Origin: Halomonas beimenensis
GTDB lineage: Bacteria > Pseudomonadota > Gammaproteobacteria > Pseudomonadales > Halomonadaceae
Length of the DNA stretch: 64,000 bases
Direction: 5' to 3'
NCBI RefSeq assembly: GCF_002549795.1
Contig: NZ_CP021435.1
Coordinates: 2,418,001 to 2,482,000 of the forward strand
Numbering within the stretch: the first letter of the stretch is position 1; the number at the start of each line of letters is the position of its first letter. The position numbers and the translations under genes were made by a program. The notes under the pieces are model-generated. The model searched no databases and was not told the DNA's origin. It saw nothing but the letters and a program-made list of their open reading frames with translations. Shown piece after piece: positions 44,200 through 52,218 of the stretch.

Positions 44200-44955
44200 G
44201 TGGGCAACATGGCCAGGCAGCAGAACCGGGAGGACGGCGCCCCTTCCCGCTTGTCCCGAGCCTCGAGGCGGCGCATCCTTCTGGGCGTTGCGCTGCTTGC
44301 CGCCTTCCTTGCCTCCGCTCTGGTGCTGTGGCGCACCGGAATGCTGGATACCCTGCTGGACGGCGACACCCTCGAGCAGGCGGTGATACGGCTTGGCCCA
44401 CTGGGTCCGGTCCTGGTCATTGGCCTGATGACCTTGGCCATCGTCATGAGTCCGATCCCCAGCGCCCCGATCGCGCTTGCCGCCGGCGCGGCCTATGGCC
44501 ATGCCTGGGGGACGCTCTATGTCGCCATCGGTTCCGGAACCGGCGCACTGATCGCCTTCTCCATTGCCCGCCTGCTGGGGTATGACGCCCTGAGGGCCTG
44601 GTTGGGCGTGCGCGCGACTCCGAACCTGCTGAACCGTTTCCTCGGCTCCCAGAACACCCTGATGGCCGCCGTTTTCGCCACTCGGCTCATGCCGTTCGTC
44701 TCGTTCGACGTCATCAGCTACGCGGCGGGACTCTCGCCTCTCAGGGCCTGGCGCTTTGCCATCGCGACGCTGTTGGGGGTGTTGCCGGCGAGTTTCCTGC
44801 TGGCGCATTTCGGCGACGAACTCGCCTCCGACGATCTGCGCCGCGCGGCCTTCACCGTGCTCGCGCTCGGCACCATCACCCTGCTCCCCCTGGCCTGGAA
44901 GGCCACGCCAGCACGCGTGCGATCGGCCCTCAGGCGCTGGCTGCACTTCGGGTGA
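44200..44955 (+). CDS. TVP38/TMEM64 (DedA-like) family membrane protein
   Basis: The 251-residue protein has an N-terminal hydrophobic anchor, then the VTT core: MTLAIVMSPIPSAPIALAAG near residue 90, GSGTGALIAFSIARLLGYD, and TRLMPFVSFDVISYAAGLS near residue 165. Members are related to DedA and are thought to act as lipid scramblases or in membrane homeostasis. GTG 44200 is chosen since GGGAG lies 7 bp upstream; the alternative is ATG 44209 without a good site. Confidence 0.87.
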   Translation: MGNMARQQNREDGAPSRLSRASRRRILLGVALLAAFLASALVLWRTGMLDTLLDGDTLEQAVIRLGPLGPVLVIGLMTLAIVMSPIPSAPIALAAGAAYGHAWGTLYVAIGSGTGALIAFSIARLLGYDALRAWLGVRATPNLLNRFLGSQNTLMAAVFATRLMPFVSFDVISYAAGLSPLRAWRFAIATLLGVLPASFLLAHFGDELASDDLRRAAFTVLALGTITLLPLAWKATPARVRSALRRWLHFG

Positions 44956-45117
44956 CCGGTCAGCGTACGGCAGTCGCCAGCCGGGCCTGTCCTTGGAGCA
45001 TGACGACCCCGAGTCGATCATGTCCCTTTTTACCTGTCCCTGAACCACAACCAGGCTCTGCCCATGCAGCCTGGGGCTCGGCTGCGTCGGCCCTGGGCCC
45101 CGAATGGCGCGATTAAC

Positions 45118-45131
45118 ATGACGTCGATCAA
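45118..45131 (+). promoter_or_regulatory. Weak FNR/ANR-like box upstream of the MerR-type promoter
   Basis: ATGAC-GTCG-ATCAA (starting at 45118) has a perfect right half-site and an imperfect left one. It lies 53 bp ahead of the MerR-type promoter at 45171, and a similar box lies 42 bp ahead of the sister promoter at 54321. The repetition makes it worth noting, but on its own it would be weak. Confidence 0.35.
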
Positions 45132-45170
45132 GGTTCGGAGCTATCCGCCTCCATGGTGCCCCGCTCTCGC

Positions 45171-45202
45171 TTGACCCTTGCGTTACCCAAGGGTTTTAGG
45201 CT
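45171..45202 (+). promoter_or_regulatory. MerR/CueR-type promoter-operator
   Basis: TTGACC (45171-45176) and TAGGCT (45197-45202) are separated by 20 bp, the long spacer typical of MerR-family controlled promoters. The spacer holds the dyad ACCCTTG (45174-45180) and CAAGGGT (45188-45194), perfect over 7 bp each side, like CueR-type operators. The sister site at 54321 matches it in most positions. Just downstream lies the remnant of a copper ATPase gene, the natural target of such a promoter. Confidence 0.75.
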
Positions 45203-45408
45203 TTGAGCAAATCGACGGATCCCAAGCACCTAGGCATCGCTGAGGTGCTGCCGGAAGCAGAAGCCGGAAAGGCGGAAGCGATACAGGCCGAGGGCCTGCA
45301 ACGGCATCAACGATGCCCTGGGCTGAGGGGTAAGACGGTATCGCCATGGCGATCAGTTCGGTGTCGGTGGTGGGCAATGCTCTGAACTTACACCAGACGT
45401 GGATCTGA
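45203..45408 (+). pseudogene. Remnant of a copper P-type ATPase gene (copy A)
   Basis: After the MerR-type promoter the sequence reads KHLGIAEVLPEAEAGKA, like the [17 protein letters not shown] region of the intact ATPase at 54740. It then changes frame to GINDA (45309-45323; the GDGVNDAP motif), and after stops gives DGIAMAISSVSVVGNALN ending at TGA 45406. The last part aligns without gaps to the C-terminal 20 residues of the intact protein ([14 protein letters not shown]). Most of the gene, including the phosphorylation site and membrane helices, is gone. It is a scarred internal deletion product. Confidence 0.75.
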
Positions 45409-45444
45409 CTGTGCATGACGAAAACGACTGAGGGAGTGTTTCGT

Positions 45445-45783
45445 ATGTCAAAGAATCAACACCGTCTCGGCGTCTCCGAGGTCAACCTGGTGACTCGCAA
45501 ATTGAAGCTCGAGCCCTGCGATAAGGATGAGTTACGCGTCGCCATGGGAGAGATCGATGAGCTGTACGGGCTCGAGCGAGTCACCTATGACACCGACAAG
45601 CACAAACTCAGCATGGCCTATGATGCGTCGCGGCTGTGCATCGACCATATCGAGGCGATCCTCGCCTGGCACGCCATCGAGATCAGCCATGGCTGGTGGA
45701 CGCGCTTCAAGGAAGACCACTACCGGTTCGTTGACCAGAACATCAAGGACAATGCCAGCAAGGAGCCATGGAGCTGCCATTGA
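45445..45783 (+). CDS. Small cytoplasmic protein of unknown function, between two ATPase remnants
   Basis: The 112-residue protein starts at ATG 45445 with GAGGGAG 8 bp upstream. Residues 10-75 could form a beta-alpha-beta-beta-alpha-beta fold (VNLVTRKLKLEPCDKDEL, GLERVTYDTDKHKLSMAYDA), as in heavy-metal-associated domains, but the CxxC metal motif is absent. The C-terminal part is rich in Trp, His and Lys (HAIEISHGWWTRFKEDHYRF). It sits where the MerR-type promoter of the dead ATPase would still transcribe it. No family is recognised. Confidence 0.65.
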   Translation: MSKNQHRLGVSEVNLVTRKLKLEPCDKDELRVAMGEIDELYGLERVTYDTDKHKLSMAYDASRLCIDHIEAILAWHAIEISHGWWTRFKEDHYRFVDQNIKDNASKEPWSCH

Positions 45784-45872
45784 CTCCTCTCTTCATCGCT
45801 GCCGCGGCCATGTCGTTCGGCTCGGTATCGGTGATACGCCATTCCCTGCGCTGGAGCCAAACGAGGATCTGA
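45783..45872 (+). pseudogene. C-terminal remnant of a second copper P-type ATPase (copy B)
   Basis: In the frame ending at TGA 45870-45872 the sequence reads TPLFIAAAAMSFGSVSV then IRHSLRWSQTRI. This parallels the end of the intact ATPase at 57175 ([26 protein letters not shown]). In both places AGGATCTGA is followed by two bases and the ATG of a DUF2933 gene, so the junction is preserved. Everything upstream is replaced by the 112-residue gene. It shows that the DUF2933 gene at 45875 once followed its own ATPase. Confidence 0.75.
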
Positions 45873-45874
45873 CC

Positions 45875-46102
45875 ATGAATGACGAAACAGGCTGGCTGGA
45901 CCGACGCCCCGGCAAGGGCACCTTCTGGCTATTGGTGGGGCTGGCCCTGGCAGTGGTGGGGTTCATGCTCTGGGAAGAGCACAAGGGGCATTTGCTCGGT
46001 GCCCTCCCCTGGCTGATCGTGCTCGCCTGCCCGCTTATGCACCTGTTCATGCACGGAGGGCACAGGGGGCATGGCAAGCATGGAGACGGCGCGGATAACT
46101 GA
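45875..46102 (+). CDS. DUF2933 small membrane protein, copy 1
   Basis: The 75-residue protein has two membrane helices (FWLLVGLALAVVGFMLW and LLGALPWLIVLACPLMHLFM) and a His/Gly-rich tail (HGGHRGHGKHGDGADN). It is a close paralogue of the 81-residue protein at 57178. DUF2933 proteins accompany copper and silver export genes, and the tail probably binds metal. It lost its companion ATPase (see the remnant directly upstream), so its present expression is uncertain. Confidence 0.87.
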   Translation: MNDETGWLDRRPGKGTFWLLVGLALAVVGFMLWEEHKGHLLGALPWLIVLACPLMHLFMHGGHRGHGKHGDGADN

Positions 46103-46266
46103 GGAGGCCCCCGCCAATGGTCGATGGGCCGTGACCCTGCCCACTGCGGCGATCTTCCGTTGGGTGCCTTCTGAAGGGGCCTATGCTCACTTCCTTCACA
46201 TCGGCGCCGGAGGCCGTACCCCGACCAAACATCGCCGGAACGACGCGATGGGCCGAATCCTCTGAA

Positions 46267-46308
46267 TTGACTCGCATCAAGCGGGGGCCCTCGCCGATGG
46301 ACTAAGGT
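46267..46308 (+). promoter_or_regulatory. FNR/ANR-type box and promoter of the LLTQR-family gene, copy 1
   Basis: TTGAC-TCGC-ATCAA (46267-46280) is followed by a -10-like TAAGGT at 46303-46308, which places the box centre close to -41. The same layout precedes the paralogous gene at 52736, which strengthens both predictions. The region 46103-46266 to its left holds no recognisable gene. Confidence 0.6.
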
Positions 46309-46349
46309 TGGGGATGGAACCTCGCTACCTCTCCAGGAACCGCCTCGAC

Positions 46350-46763
46350 ATGTTTCAGCGACCGTCATCGCTCTGTGTTCCACCTCTCCTGCCCCTGGCT
46401 TGGGTCAGGTCCGCGCTGGTGGGACTGGTAGTGGTGGTTGCCCTGTTGCTGAGCGGACATTCCCTGGCTGCCATGGAGCAGACGGGGCAAGCCAGCACCA
46501 GCCGGAACAGCGTCTCCACTACGACCCTGGCCGATGTCCTGCAGCGAAACGACCATCACTGCCAGCACGATGAAGGCCCTGACTCGTCAGCCTGGGGACT
46601 GGCCCATGGCAAGCGCCAGGAGCCCCAAGGTGATGGTGGTCCCGCCATCGGCATGGCCACCCCTTGTCCCCACCTGCTCACGGCGGTAATTGGCAAGCCC
46701 TCTCCTCCAGCCCGTTCCACCCCCCTTCCTCTCTTCCTGCTGACACAGCGCCTGCGTCCCTGA
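46350..46763 (+). CDS. Secreted small protein of the LLTQR-tail family, copy 1
   Basis: The 137-residue protein has a membrane or signal segment (ALVGLVVVVALLLSGHSLAA) after a basic start, a His/Asp-containing middle (NDHHCQHDEG) and a C-terminus PLFLLTQRLRP. It is paralogous to the 141-residue protein at 52736 (AW-R start of the helix, HH-rich centre, LLTQRFRV end). ATG 46350 is chosen by analogy with that paralogue. It may belong to the small DUF2946-like secreted proteins near copper genes; the name is uncertain. Its promoter has an FNR-type box. Confidence 0.65.
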   Translation: MFQRPSSLCVPPLLPLAWVRSALVGLVVVVALLLSGHSLAAMEQTGQASTSRNSVSTTTLADVLQRNDHHCQHDEGPDSSAWGLAHGKRQEPQGDGGPAIGMATPCPHLLTAVIGKPSPPARSTPLPLFLLTQRLRP

Positions 46764-46903
46764 GTCTCCGGCTCAACGAGCCCTACCGGCGAAGCGAAAG
46801 ATGGTAGGCCTGACGGCCGCACGCCAGGGCTCCCTGCAGACGCTTGAAGCCCGACCCTCCGATGGGCCGGTGCCCGGACAACGCAACCGGAGAGGACAGC
46901 ACG

Positions 46904-47584
46904 ATGACGAATGATCGGGGCCATCCGCTCGGGGTGACCACGCTCCTGGTGATGCTGGTCGTCCCACCGACTGCCGTGGCGAACGACGATCACGATTCCG
47001 TCCCCCAGGCGGAGGGTGAGACAGCCTCGACGGCGCCTTTAGAGCCACAGTCCCTGGAGCACCGAGTCGGCTCCCTCGAGGAGGAACTGGCCAGGGTCGA
47101 GGCGAGCCTGGAGGCTCTGCAGCCCGACATGACCATGATCATGCCGAATTTCGCCGAACGCTTTCATGTCATGCACCGAGCCGGAGATGCCGGCGACTGG
47201 GCCGTGGCCAATCACGAGTTATTGACGATGCAGCAGATCATCGCCCGGATGCGGCGCTTCGATCCCGAGAACGGTGCTCTGCTCGACGACTACATGTCAG
47301 GGCCGCTGAACAACCTCGCGGAACTCATCGAACATCGTGACCGGGAGGCGTTCGCCCAGGCGCTGGAGCAGACGGTTCAGGTCTGTAACGCCTGTCATAA
47401 GGCGGTGGGAAGTCCCTTCATCCGGGTCACCCTCGACCCTCCGGAGACACTGAACATGCGCCATCCCCATCAGCTCCGGTCGAGCGAAGCCCCGCGCGAG
47501 CACACACACGGCGAAGCGAATGAGGCCATGAGCGACCACATGCCCGATGGCCATCACGAGGGGGAGGCCGCGGATGAACACTAG
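46904..47584 (+). CDS. Periplasmic c-type cytochrome-like protein with His-rich tail
   Basis: The 226-residue protein has a signal peptide (TTLLVMLVVPPTAVA), a coiled-coil helix (LEHRVGSLEEELARVEASLEAL), a helical bundle region and a single heme motif CNACH near residue 165, placed late as in cytochrome c' proteins. The tail is rich in His, Glu and Asp (EHTHGEANEAMSDHMPDGHH). GAGAGG precedes ATG 46904. It may bind heme and metal in the periplasm; no partner is identified. Confidence 0.8.
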   Translation: MTNDRGHPLGVTTLLVMLVVPPTAVANDDHDSVPQAEGETASTAPLEPQSLEHRVGSLEEELARVEASLEALQPDMTMIMPNFAERFHVMHRAGDAGDWAVANHELLTMQQIIARMRRFDPENGALLDDYMSGPLNNLAELIEHRDREAFAQALEQTVQVCNACHKAVGSPFIRVTLDPPETLNMRHPHQLRSSEAPREHTHGEANEAMSDHMPDGHHEGEAADEH

Positions 47585-47734
47585 AGGAACCCCGTGCTGA
47601 CAGGCCATGATCGATGAGGTCTGCCGATGACGCTTGAGCGATGACGATCTCATCGACGTTGTCCCATGACACCCCGACCGCCTGCTGGCAGTCGCCCACG
47701 CCCCCGGTGCCCCAACACTTAGGAAATGCATCTC

Positions 47735-48814
47735 ATGACAAACTCTCTGCAGAGACCGTGGCTGGCTTGTCTCGTAGCCGGCGTCGTCCTCGGCGCCTCG
47801 ACTGCCGCCATGGCGACCAGCGATCGGGCATTCGTGCCGATGGGCACGGCGGATGCCGTGGGTATCATCGACCTCGATCGTCACCAGGTGATATCGACCG
47901 TGACCGATACGATCAACACGCATGGCTCTGCCCTGACTCCCGACGGTGAGCAGCTCATCCTCGGCAGTCTCAGCCCCCATGAGCCCGGCAGCAAGATCGC
48001 CCGCCCCGAGGGCGTGACAGAAGACGAGCACGCGGCCCATCATGGCGATGGCGGAACGGCCTCGCAGGAGGGAGCAAGTACCGGCCTGCTCTACGTCGCC
48101 GACACGGCCACGAGCCGCATCATCAGGACCCTGGAGGTGCCAGGGCCCGTGCATCATGTCCTGGTCACGCAAGACGGGCAGCATGTCGTCTCGACCCATC
48201 CCACCGGCGGCGGCATCAGCGTGGTGTCGCTGGAAAGCGGCCAGGTGATCGCCTCCTTGGCTACGGGGCCGAACCCGAATTACCTGGTTCAGCACGCGGA
48301 GGGGGGTAGCATACTGGTCAGCAACGCCGGTAATGGCACCATCAGCGAGGTGGACCCCCAGCACTGGTTCGTGCGGCGCAACATGCGCGTCGGTGGCAGC
48401 CCGGAGCATATGGTGCTCTCGGAGGATGGCGAACGCCTGTACGTCAACGATGATAGCGGGGGGAGAACTCTGGCGGTGGATCTCGCGACAGGGAGTGTGG
48501 CCGAAGAATACGAGATCGGCGCGGCACCTCACGGCATCGACCTGAGTCCGGATGGCCAGAGGCTCTATGCGACGAGTCAGGGCGACAACCGCCTCGTCAG
48601 GATCTCCCTCGAGGACGGCACAGGACACAGCGCCGAGCTATCTCCGGCCCCTTACCATCTCGCCGTGGCGCCCACCGATGGGCGGGTGCTGGTCACCAGC
48701 CGCGCAGAACCCCTCCTGTGGATCGTCGACCCGGATTCCCTCGAGGTGTTGCAGACCGTGGAACTGGGGGGCATCGGCCACCAGATATCGCTCCAGGCTT
48801 CGCGTTCCAGGTGA
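47735..48814 (+). CDS. YVTN-type beta-propeller periplasmic protein
   Basis: The 359-residue protein has a signal peptide ending STAAMA and repeated beta-propeller blades (VGIIDLDRHQVISTVTDT, GISVVSLESGQVIASLATG, TLAVDLATGSVAEEYEIG, LWIVDPDSLEVLQTVELG), as in surface-layer or cytochrome D1-like propellers. A His-rich loop (DEHAAHHGDG, about residues 95-105) is inserted. AGGAA precedes ATG 47735. Such proteins are found beside c-type cytochromes and metal genes, possibly as redox or metal carriers. The exact role is unknown. Confidence 0.85.
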   Translation: MTNSLQRPWLACLVAGVVLGASTAAMATSDRAFVPMGTADAVGIIDLDRHQVISTVTDTINTHGSALTPDGEQLILGSLSPHEPGSKIARPEGVTEDEHAAHHGDGGTASQEGASTGLLYVADTATSRIIRTLEVPGPVHHVLVTQDGQHVVSTHPTGGGISVVSLESGQVIASLATGPNPNYLVQHAEGGSILVSNAGNGTISEVDPQHWFVRRNMRVGGSPEHMVLSEDGERLYVNDDSGGRTLAVDLATGSVAEEYEIGAAPHGIDLSPDGQRLYATSQGDNRLVRISLEDGTGHSAELSPAPYHLAVAPTDGRVLVTSRAEPLLWIVDPDSLEVLQTVELGGIGHQISLQASRSR

Positions 48815-48878
48815 ATAAGCCGACTGGTCCCCATGCTCCCATCACGCGCTCCAGGCGGGTCACCTGCCCCATTCCCCG

Positions 48879-49034
48879 ATGAGAGTAGATGGGACCTGTC
48901 GTAAGGTGTTCGCCTTTCACGATCCGGTCATCGAGCGGTATCGTTGTCTGGATGGCCGTGCCGAGATCCCCGAGGCACGGCCCTGGATCCAGCTGCTGCC
49001 GACGACGAAGGCAAGCGAGGCGATGCGCTGCAGC
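48879..49034 (+). pseudogene. Fragment of the helical protein gene found intact at 60738
   Basis: The frame from 48879 reads CRKVFAFHDPVIERYRCLDG then RAEIPEARPWIQLL and SEAMR, which aligns with CREVFSLHDQVIELYRYLEG, RADIPEARDLVREL and HEAMR near the C-terminus of the protein encoded at 60738-61196. The first two-thirds of that gene is missing. It is a remnant of a second copy. The rest of the 48815-49157 gap shows no gene. Confidence 0.75.
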
Positions 49035-49157
49035 CCAATACTCCATCGCGCGTGTGCCCCCTAGGGGCAGCACGCGCCACCTGACCAATTCCGGCCGGCA
49101 ACCCTGACAATCGCCGGCCGATCTCCATTCACTTCATGACACCCAGGTAGAAGCTCA

Positions 49158-49880
49158 GTGGAAACGCTCTCCTCCATCGGCCTGATCGGCGCCCTCTTCG
49201 GCGGGCTGCTGTCGTTCTTCTCGCCCTGCACCCTGCCCTTGCTGCCCGCCTATCTATCGGTGGTCACCGGCGGCAGTGCCGGCAAGGCAGATCGGCGCTT
49301 CGAGGCGTTGCTGCTGAGCACCTTCTTCGTCTTCGGCTTCAGCGTGGTCTTCATCCTGATGGGCCTGGGGGTCACCAGCATCGGCCAACTCCTTCGCGGC
49401 TATCGCCAGGAGCTCAACTGGATCACCGGCAGCATCGTCATCGTGCTCGGCCTGTTCATGACGGGCGTGTTCCGGCTGCCCGTCCTGCAGCGCAGCTTTC
49501 AGTGGTCGCCCGAGCTGCGAGGGGGATCTCCCATGGCGGCGACCTTCTTCGGCATCTCCTTTGCCATCGGCTGGACGCCCTGCATCGGCCCGATCCTGGG
49601 CGCGATCCTGATGGCCACCTCGACCACCGCCAATGCCCAGGCCGGCATGCTCTACCTGGCGACCTACTCCCTGGGCCTGGCTCTGCCTTTCCTGGCCAGC
49701 ACCCTGCTGCTCAACAAGTTCAGCCACTATCGGGGCAGTCTCGGCAAGTGGAGTGCCTATGCCCGACCGGTCGCAGGCGTGATCCTGGTCCTCATGGGCT
49801 TGCTGATCGTCTCGGGGACGCTCACCCGGCTCTCCAGCATCCTGGTGGACTGGTTCCCGGCCTTGGCCACGATCGGCTGA
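49158..49880 (+). CDS. CcdA-family cytochrome c biogenesis/thiol transport membrane protein
   Basis: The 240-residue protein has six membrane helices and the two CcdA cysteine motifs: FFSPCTLPLLPAYLS near residue 24 and GWTPCIGPILGAIL near residue 140. These shuttle reducing equivalents from cytoplasmic thioredoxin to periplasmic thiols, which keeps apocytochrome CxxCH motifs reduced. It starts at GTG 49158. With c-type cytochromes at 30451 and 46904, it may support their maturation or periplasmic thiol balance under copper stress. Confidence 0.92.
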   Translation: METLSSIGLIGALFGGLLSFFSPCTLPLLPAYLSVVTGGSAGKADRRFEALLLSTFFVFGFSVVFILMGLGVTSIGQLLRGYRQELNWITGSIVIVLGLFMTGVFRLPVLQRSFQWSPELRGGSPMAATFFGISFAIGWTPCIGPILGAILMATSTTANAQAGMLYLATYSLGLALPFLASTLLLNKFSHYRGSLGKWSAYARPVAGVILVLMGLLIVSGTLTRLSSILVDWFPALATIG

Positions 49881-50096
49881 GGGTGCCGATCGGAATCCAA
49901 CCGTCGAGTTTCCTGCGACTTCTCGACGTAACGCCATCCATGGTCACGACGTGTTCCGTGGCACCGCGCCAGGCTCGCCCAACACGTTGCTGAAAGCCAT
50001 GGCGCCCTGGCCGCGTTCCGGGACGACGAAGCCGCCCGTCCACGAGTGTGGTCCCCGGTCCCGGCGCGAATCAGGCGATACCTGACTGCCGGGACG

Positions 50097-51179
50097 TCAC
50101 ACTTCCGGGGCTTCGTACAAGGCCTGGTCGCCCCCCAGGTGTTCGTAGATGCCGCCGGTCTCGCTCTTCGCCTCGGCCACCACGGGTTGGGGTTCCGGCG
50201 CCGGTCGGATAGCGACGGCCTGGCCATCGGCTGCATCCAGCACCCCGCGCAGCTGTTGATAGTCGAGTGCCATGGATTCCCCACCGACAGGCTGACCCAG
50301 CAACGTCAATGTATCCAGCAGGTGCGCCATGCCGTTCTCCTGCACCTCCAGCGGCTGGTAGGCCTGCACGTAGGGCGTGCCCTCGTGCCAGCCGGCCTTG
50401 ATCGGTTGATCGATGATGTTGACCTGGGTGCCGACGGGGACCCGAGCGAAGATCGATTCGATGTCTTCGGGGAACATGCGGATGCAGCCACGGCTGGCAC
50501 GCATGCCGATGCCGTCCGGCCGGTTGGTGCCATGGATGAGATAGCCGTCGAAGCCGAGCAGGATCGCGTAGTCGCCGAGGGGGTTGTCCGGCCCCGGCGG
50601 GACCACCGCGGGAGCCTGTTCGCCACGCGCCGCCGCTTCCTGACGCACCGACTCGGGCGGGTACCAGGCAGGATTCTCGATCCGCATGGTGGTCTCGGTC
50701 TTACCGAGAGGGGTATCGAAACCTTCACGCCCGATGCCGATAGGATGGGTCTCGACCCGCGGCGCCTCGCCCTCCTCCACCTCCGGGTAATAGTAGAGGC
50801 GGAGTTCGGCGAGGTTGATCACGATGCCCTCGCGGGGCACCGGCGGCAGCAGGCGCTGCGCCGGGATCACTACCTCGGTGCCCTCCCCGGGCATCCACAC
50901 ACTGAGATCGGGATTGGCGCGACGAATCTCCTTATACCCCAGGTTGTGCTCGCGGGCGAGGTCGAGCAACGTCTCCTCGGCCCCCGCCTCGACGGTGTAG
51001 TCCTCCCCGATCAGGTCGCCCCGCTCGGGCAGCGGGTAGTGGCCCTTGGGCCAGTCGTCTGGCGCCCCAGCCGCCTGGAGGGGGGCGTTTCCGACGGCCA
51101 GCAGCACCACCGCAACCTGCAGCCAGTGCAGAGCCTGAATCACTCCTGTTCGGCCAGACCCATCGGTGTCGATCGTCAT
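50097..51179 (-). CDS. L,D-transpeptidase (YkuD domain) with LysM-like segment
   Basis: The 360-residue protein has an N-terminal hydrophobic export segment, a LysM-like region (YTVEAGAEETLLDLAREHNLGYKEI-type, residues 63-110) and a YkuD catalytic domain with HGTNRPDGIGMRASRGCIRM, in which C232 is the nucleophile. It would form 3-3 cross-links in peptidoglycan or attach proteins to it. ATG 51179 has AGAGGA 5 bp upstream. It follows lgt after 14 bp on the same strand, an arrangement that I associate with metal-resistance islands. Confidence 0.92.
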   Translation of the reverse strand: MTIDTDGSGRTGVIQALHWLQVAVVLLAVGNAPLQAAGAPDDWPKGHYPLPERGDLIGEDYTVEAGAEETLLDLAREHNLGYKEIRRANPDLSVWMPGEGTEVVIPAQRLLPPVPREGIVINLAELRLYYYPEVEEGEAPRVETHPIGIGREGFDTPLGKTETTMRIENPAWYPPESVRQEAAARGEQAPAVVPPGPDNPLGDYAILLGFDGYLIHGTNRPDGIGMRASRGCIRMFPEDIESIFARVPVGTQVNIIDQPIKAGWHEGTPYVQAYQPLEVQENGMAHLLDTLTLLGQPVGGESMALDYQQLRGVLDAADGQAVAIRPAPEPQPVVAEAKSETGGIYEHLGGDQALYEAPEV

Positions 51180-51193
51180 GACACTGTCCTCTG

Positions 51194-52018
51194 TCATCGG
51201 GGAGTCGATATGGAACCTTCCGGGTGTCGCTGCTCGTCCAGAGGACGAGATTGGCGACGTGACCACGCCACCAGCGCCATCCCCGCCACCACCATCGGCA
51301 GGCTCAGCAGCTGGCCCATGGTCAGCCAGCCGAAGGCGATGAACCCCAGATGGGGATCGGGCAGCCGAACGAATTCCACGATGAAGCGGAAGATGCCGTA
51401 CAGCAGCAGGAAGAGCCCGGAGATCAGCCCCCGGCGGCGCGGCCGACGCGACAGCCACCAGAGCACCGCAAACAGCACCACGCCTTCCAGGGCAAATTCG
51501 TAGAGCGCCGAGGGGTGGCGCGGCTCCGATCCCATGTGCGGGAACGCCATGGCCCAGGGGAGGTCGCTGATCCGCCCCGGCAGTTCGTGGTTGATGAAGT
51601 TGCCGAGGCGCCCGGCCCCCAGACCGATCGGCACCATCGGAGCGATGAAGTCGGTGAGCTGGAAGAAGCCGAGACGGTGCTTGCGGGCAAACAGCAGGGC
51701 AGCGACCAGGACACCGGTCAGGCCGCCATGGAAACTCATGCCCCCCTCCCAGAGCCTGAACAGCCATAGCGGGTTGGCCAGGAACTGGTCCATGCCATAG
51801 AAGAGGGCATAGCCCAGGCGTCCGCCGAGCACGACGCCCAATGCCCCGTAGAAGATCAAGTCACCGATGTCGTCCTGGCTCAAGCCCAGTCGGTGGGCGC
51901 GATAGCGACCCAACAGCCATGCCGCCACGAAGCCGACAACGTACATCAGGCCATACCAGTGGACCTGCACCGGCCCGATGGCGATGGCAATCGGATCGAT
52001 CTGAGGATACTGCATCAT
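51194..52018 (-). CDS. lgt: Prolipoprotein diacylglyceryl transferase
   Basis: The 274-residue membrane protein has the Lgt signature [16 protein letters not shown] near residue 150, [18 protein letters not shown] and [12 protein letters not shown] near the start with the conserved His and Tyr. Lgt moves a diacylglyceryl group onto the lipobox cysteine of lipoproteins. The genome must hold a housekeeping lgt elsewhere (inference), so this is probably an accessory copy in the metal region. ATG 52018 (or 52015) has GGGATGG upstream. It is followed by the L,D-transpeptidase gene in an operon. Confidence 0.92.
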   Translation of the reverse strand: MMQYPQIDPIAIAIGPVQVHWYGLMYVVGFVAAWLLGRYRAHRLGLSQDDIGDLIFYGALGVVLGGRLGYALFYGMDQFLANPLWLFRLWEGGMSFHGGLTGVLVAALLFARKHRLGFFQLTDFIAPMVPIGLGAGRLGNFINHELPGRISDLPWAMAFPHMGSEPRHPSALYEFALEGVVLFAVLWWLSRRPRRRGLISGLFLLLYGIFRFIVEFVRLPDPHLGFIAFGWLTMGQLLSLPMVVAGMALVAWSRRQSRPLDEQRHPEGSISTPR

Positions 52019-52218
52019 CTTGTGTCCATCCCTGTGTGGAAGGGGGGTGATCATTCGCCACATCGGCAGGGGGCCCATCGGCGAGTCATCATCAGTGACC
52101 CTTGTCGTGATGCCCCGCCTGTTTGGCACCACGCGTCACGACCGCATGGAGTCATCAAGACGTCGCCATGGGACATCGACGAGGGTGAATGGGCGGATGC
52201 CCAGCAGGAGGTCGTCGC

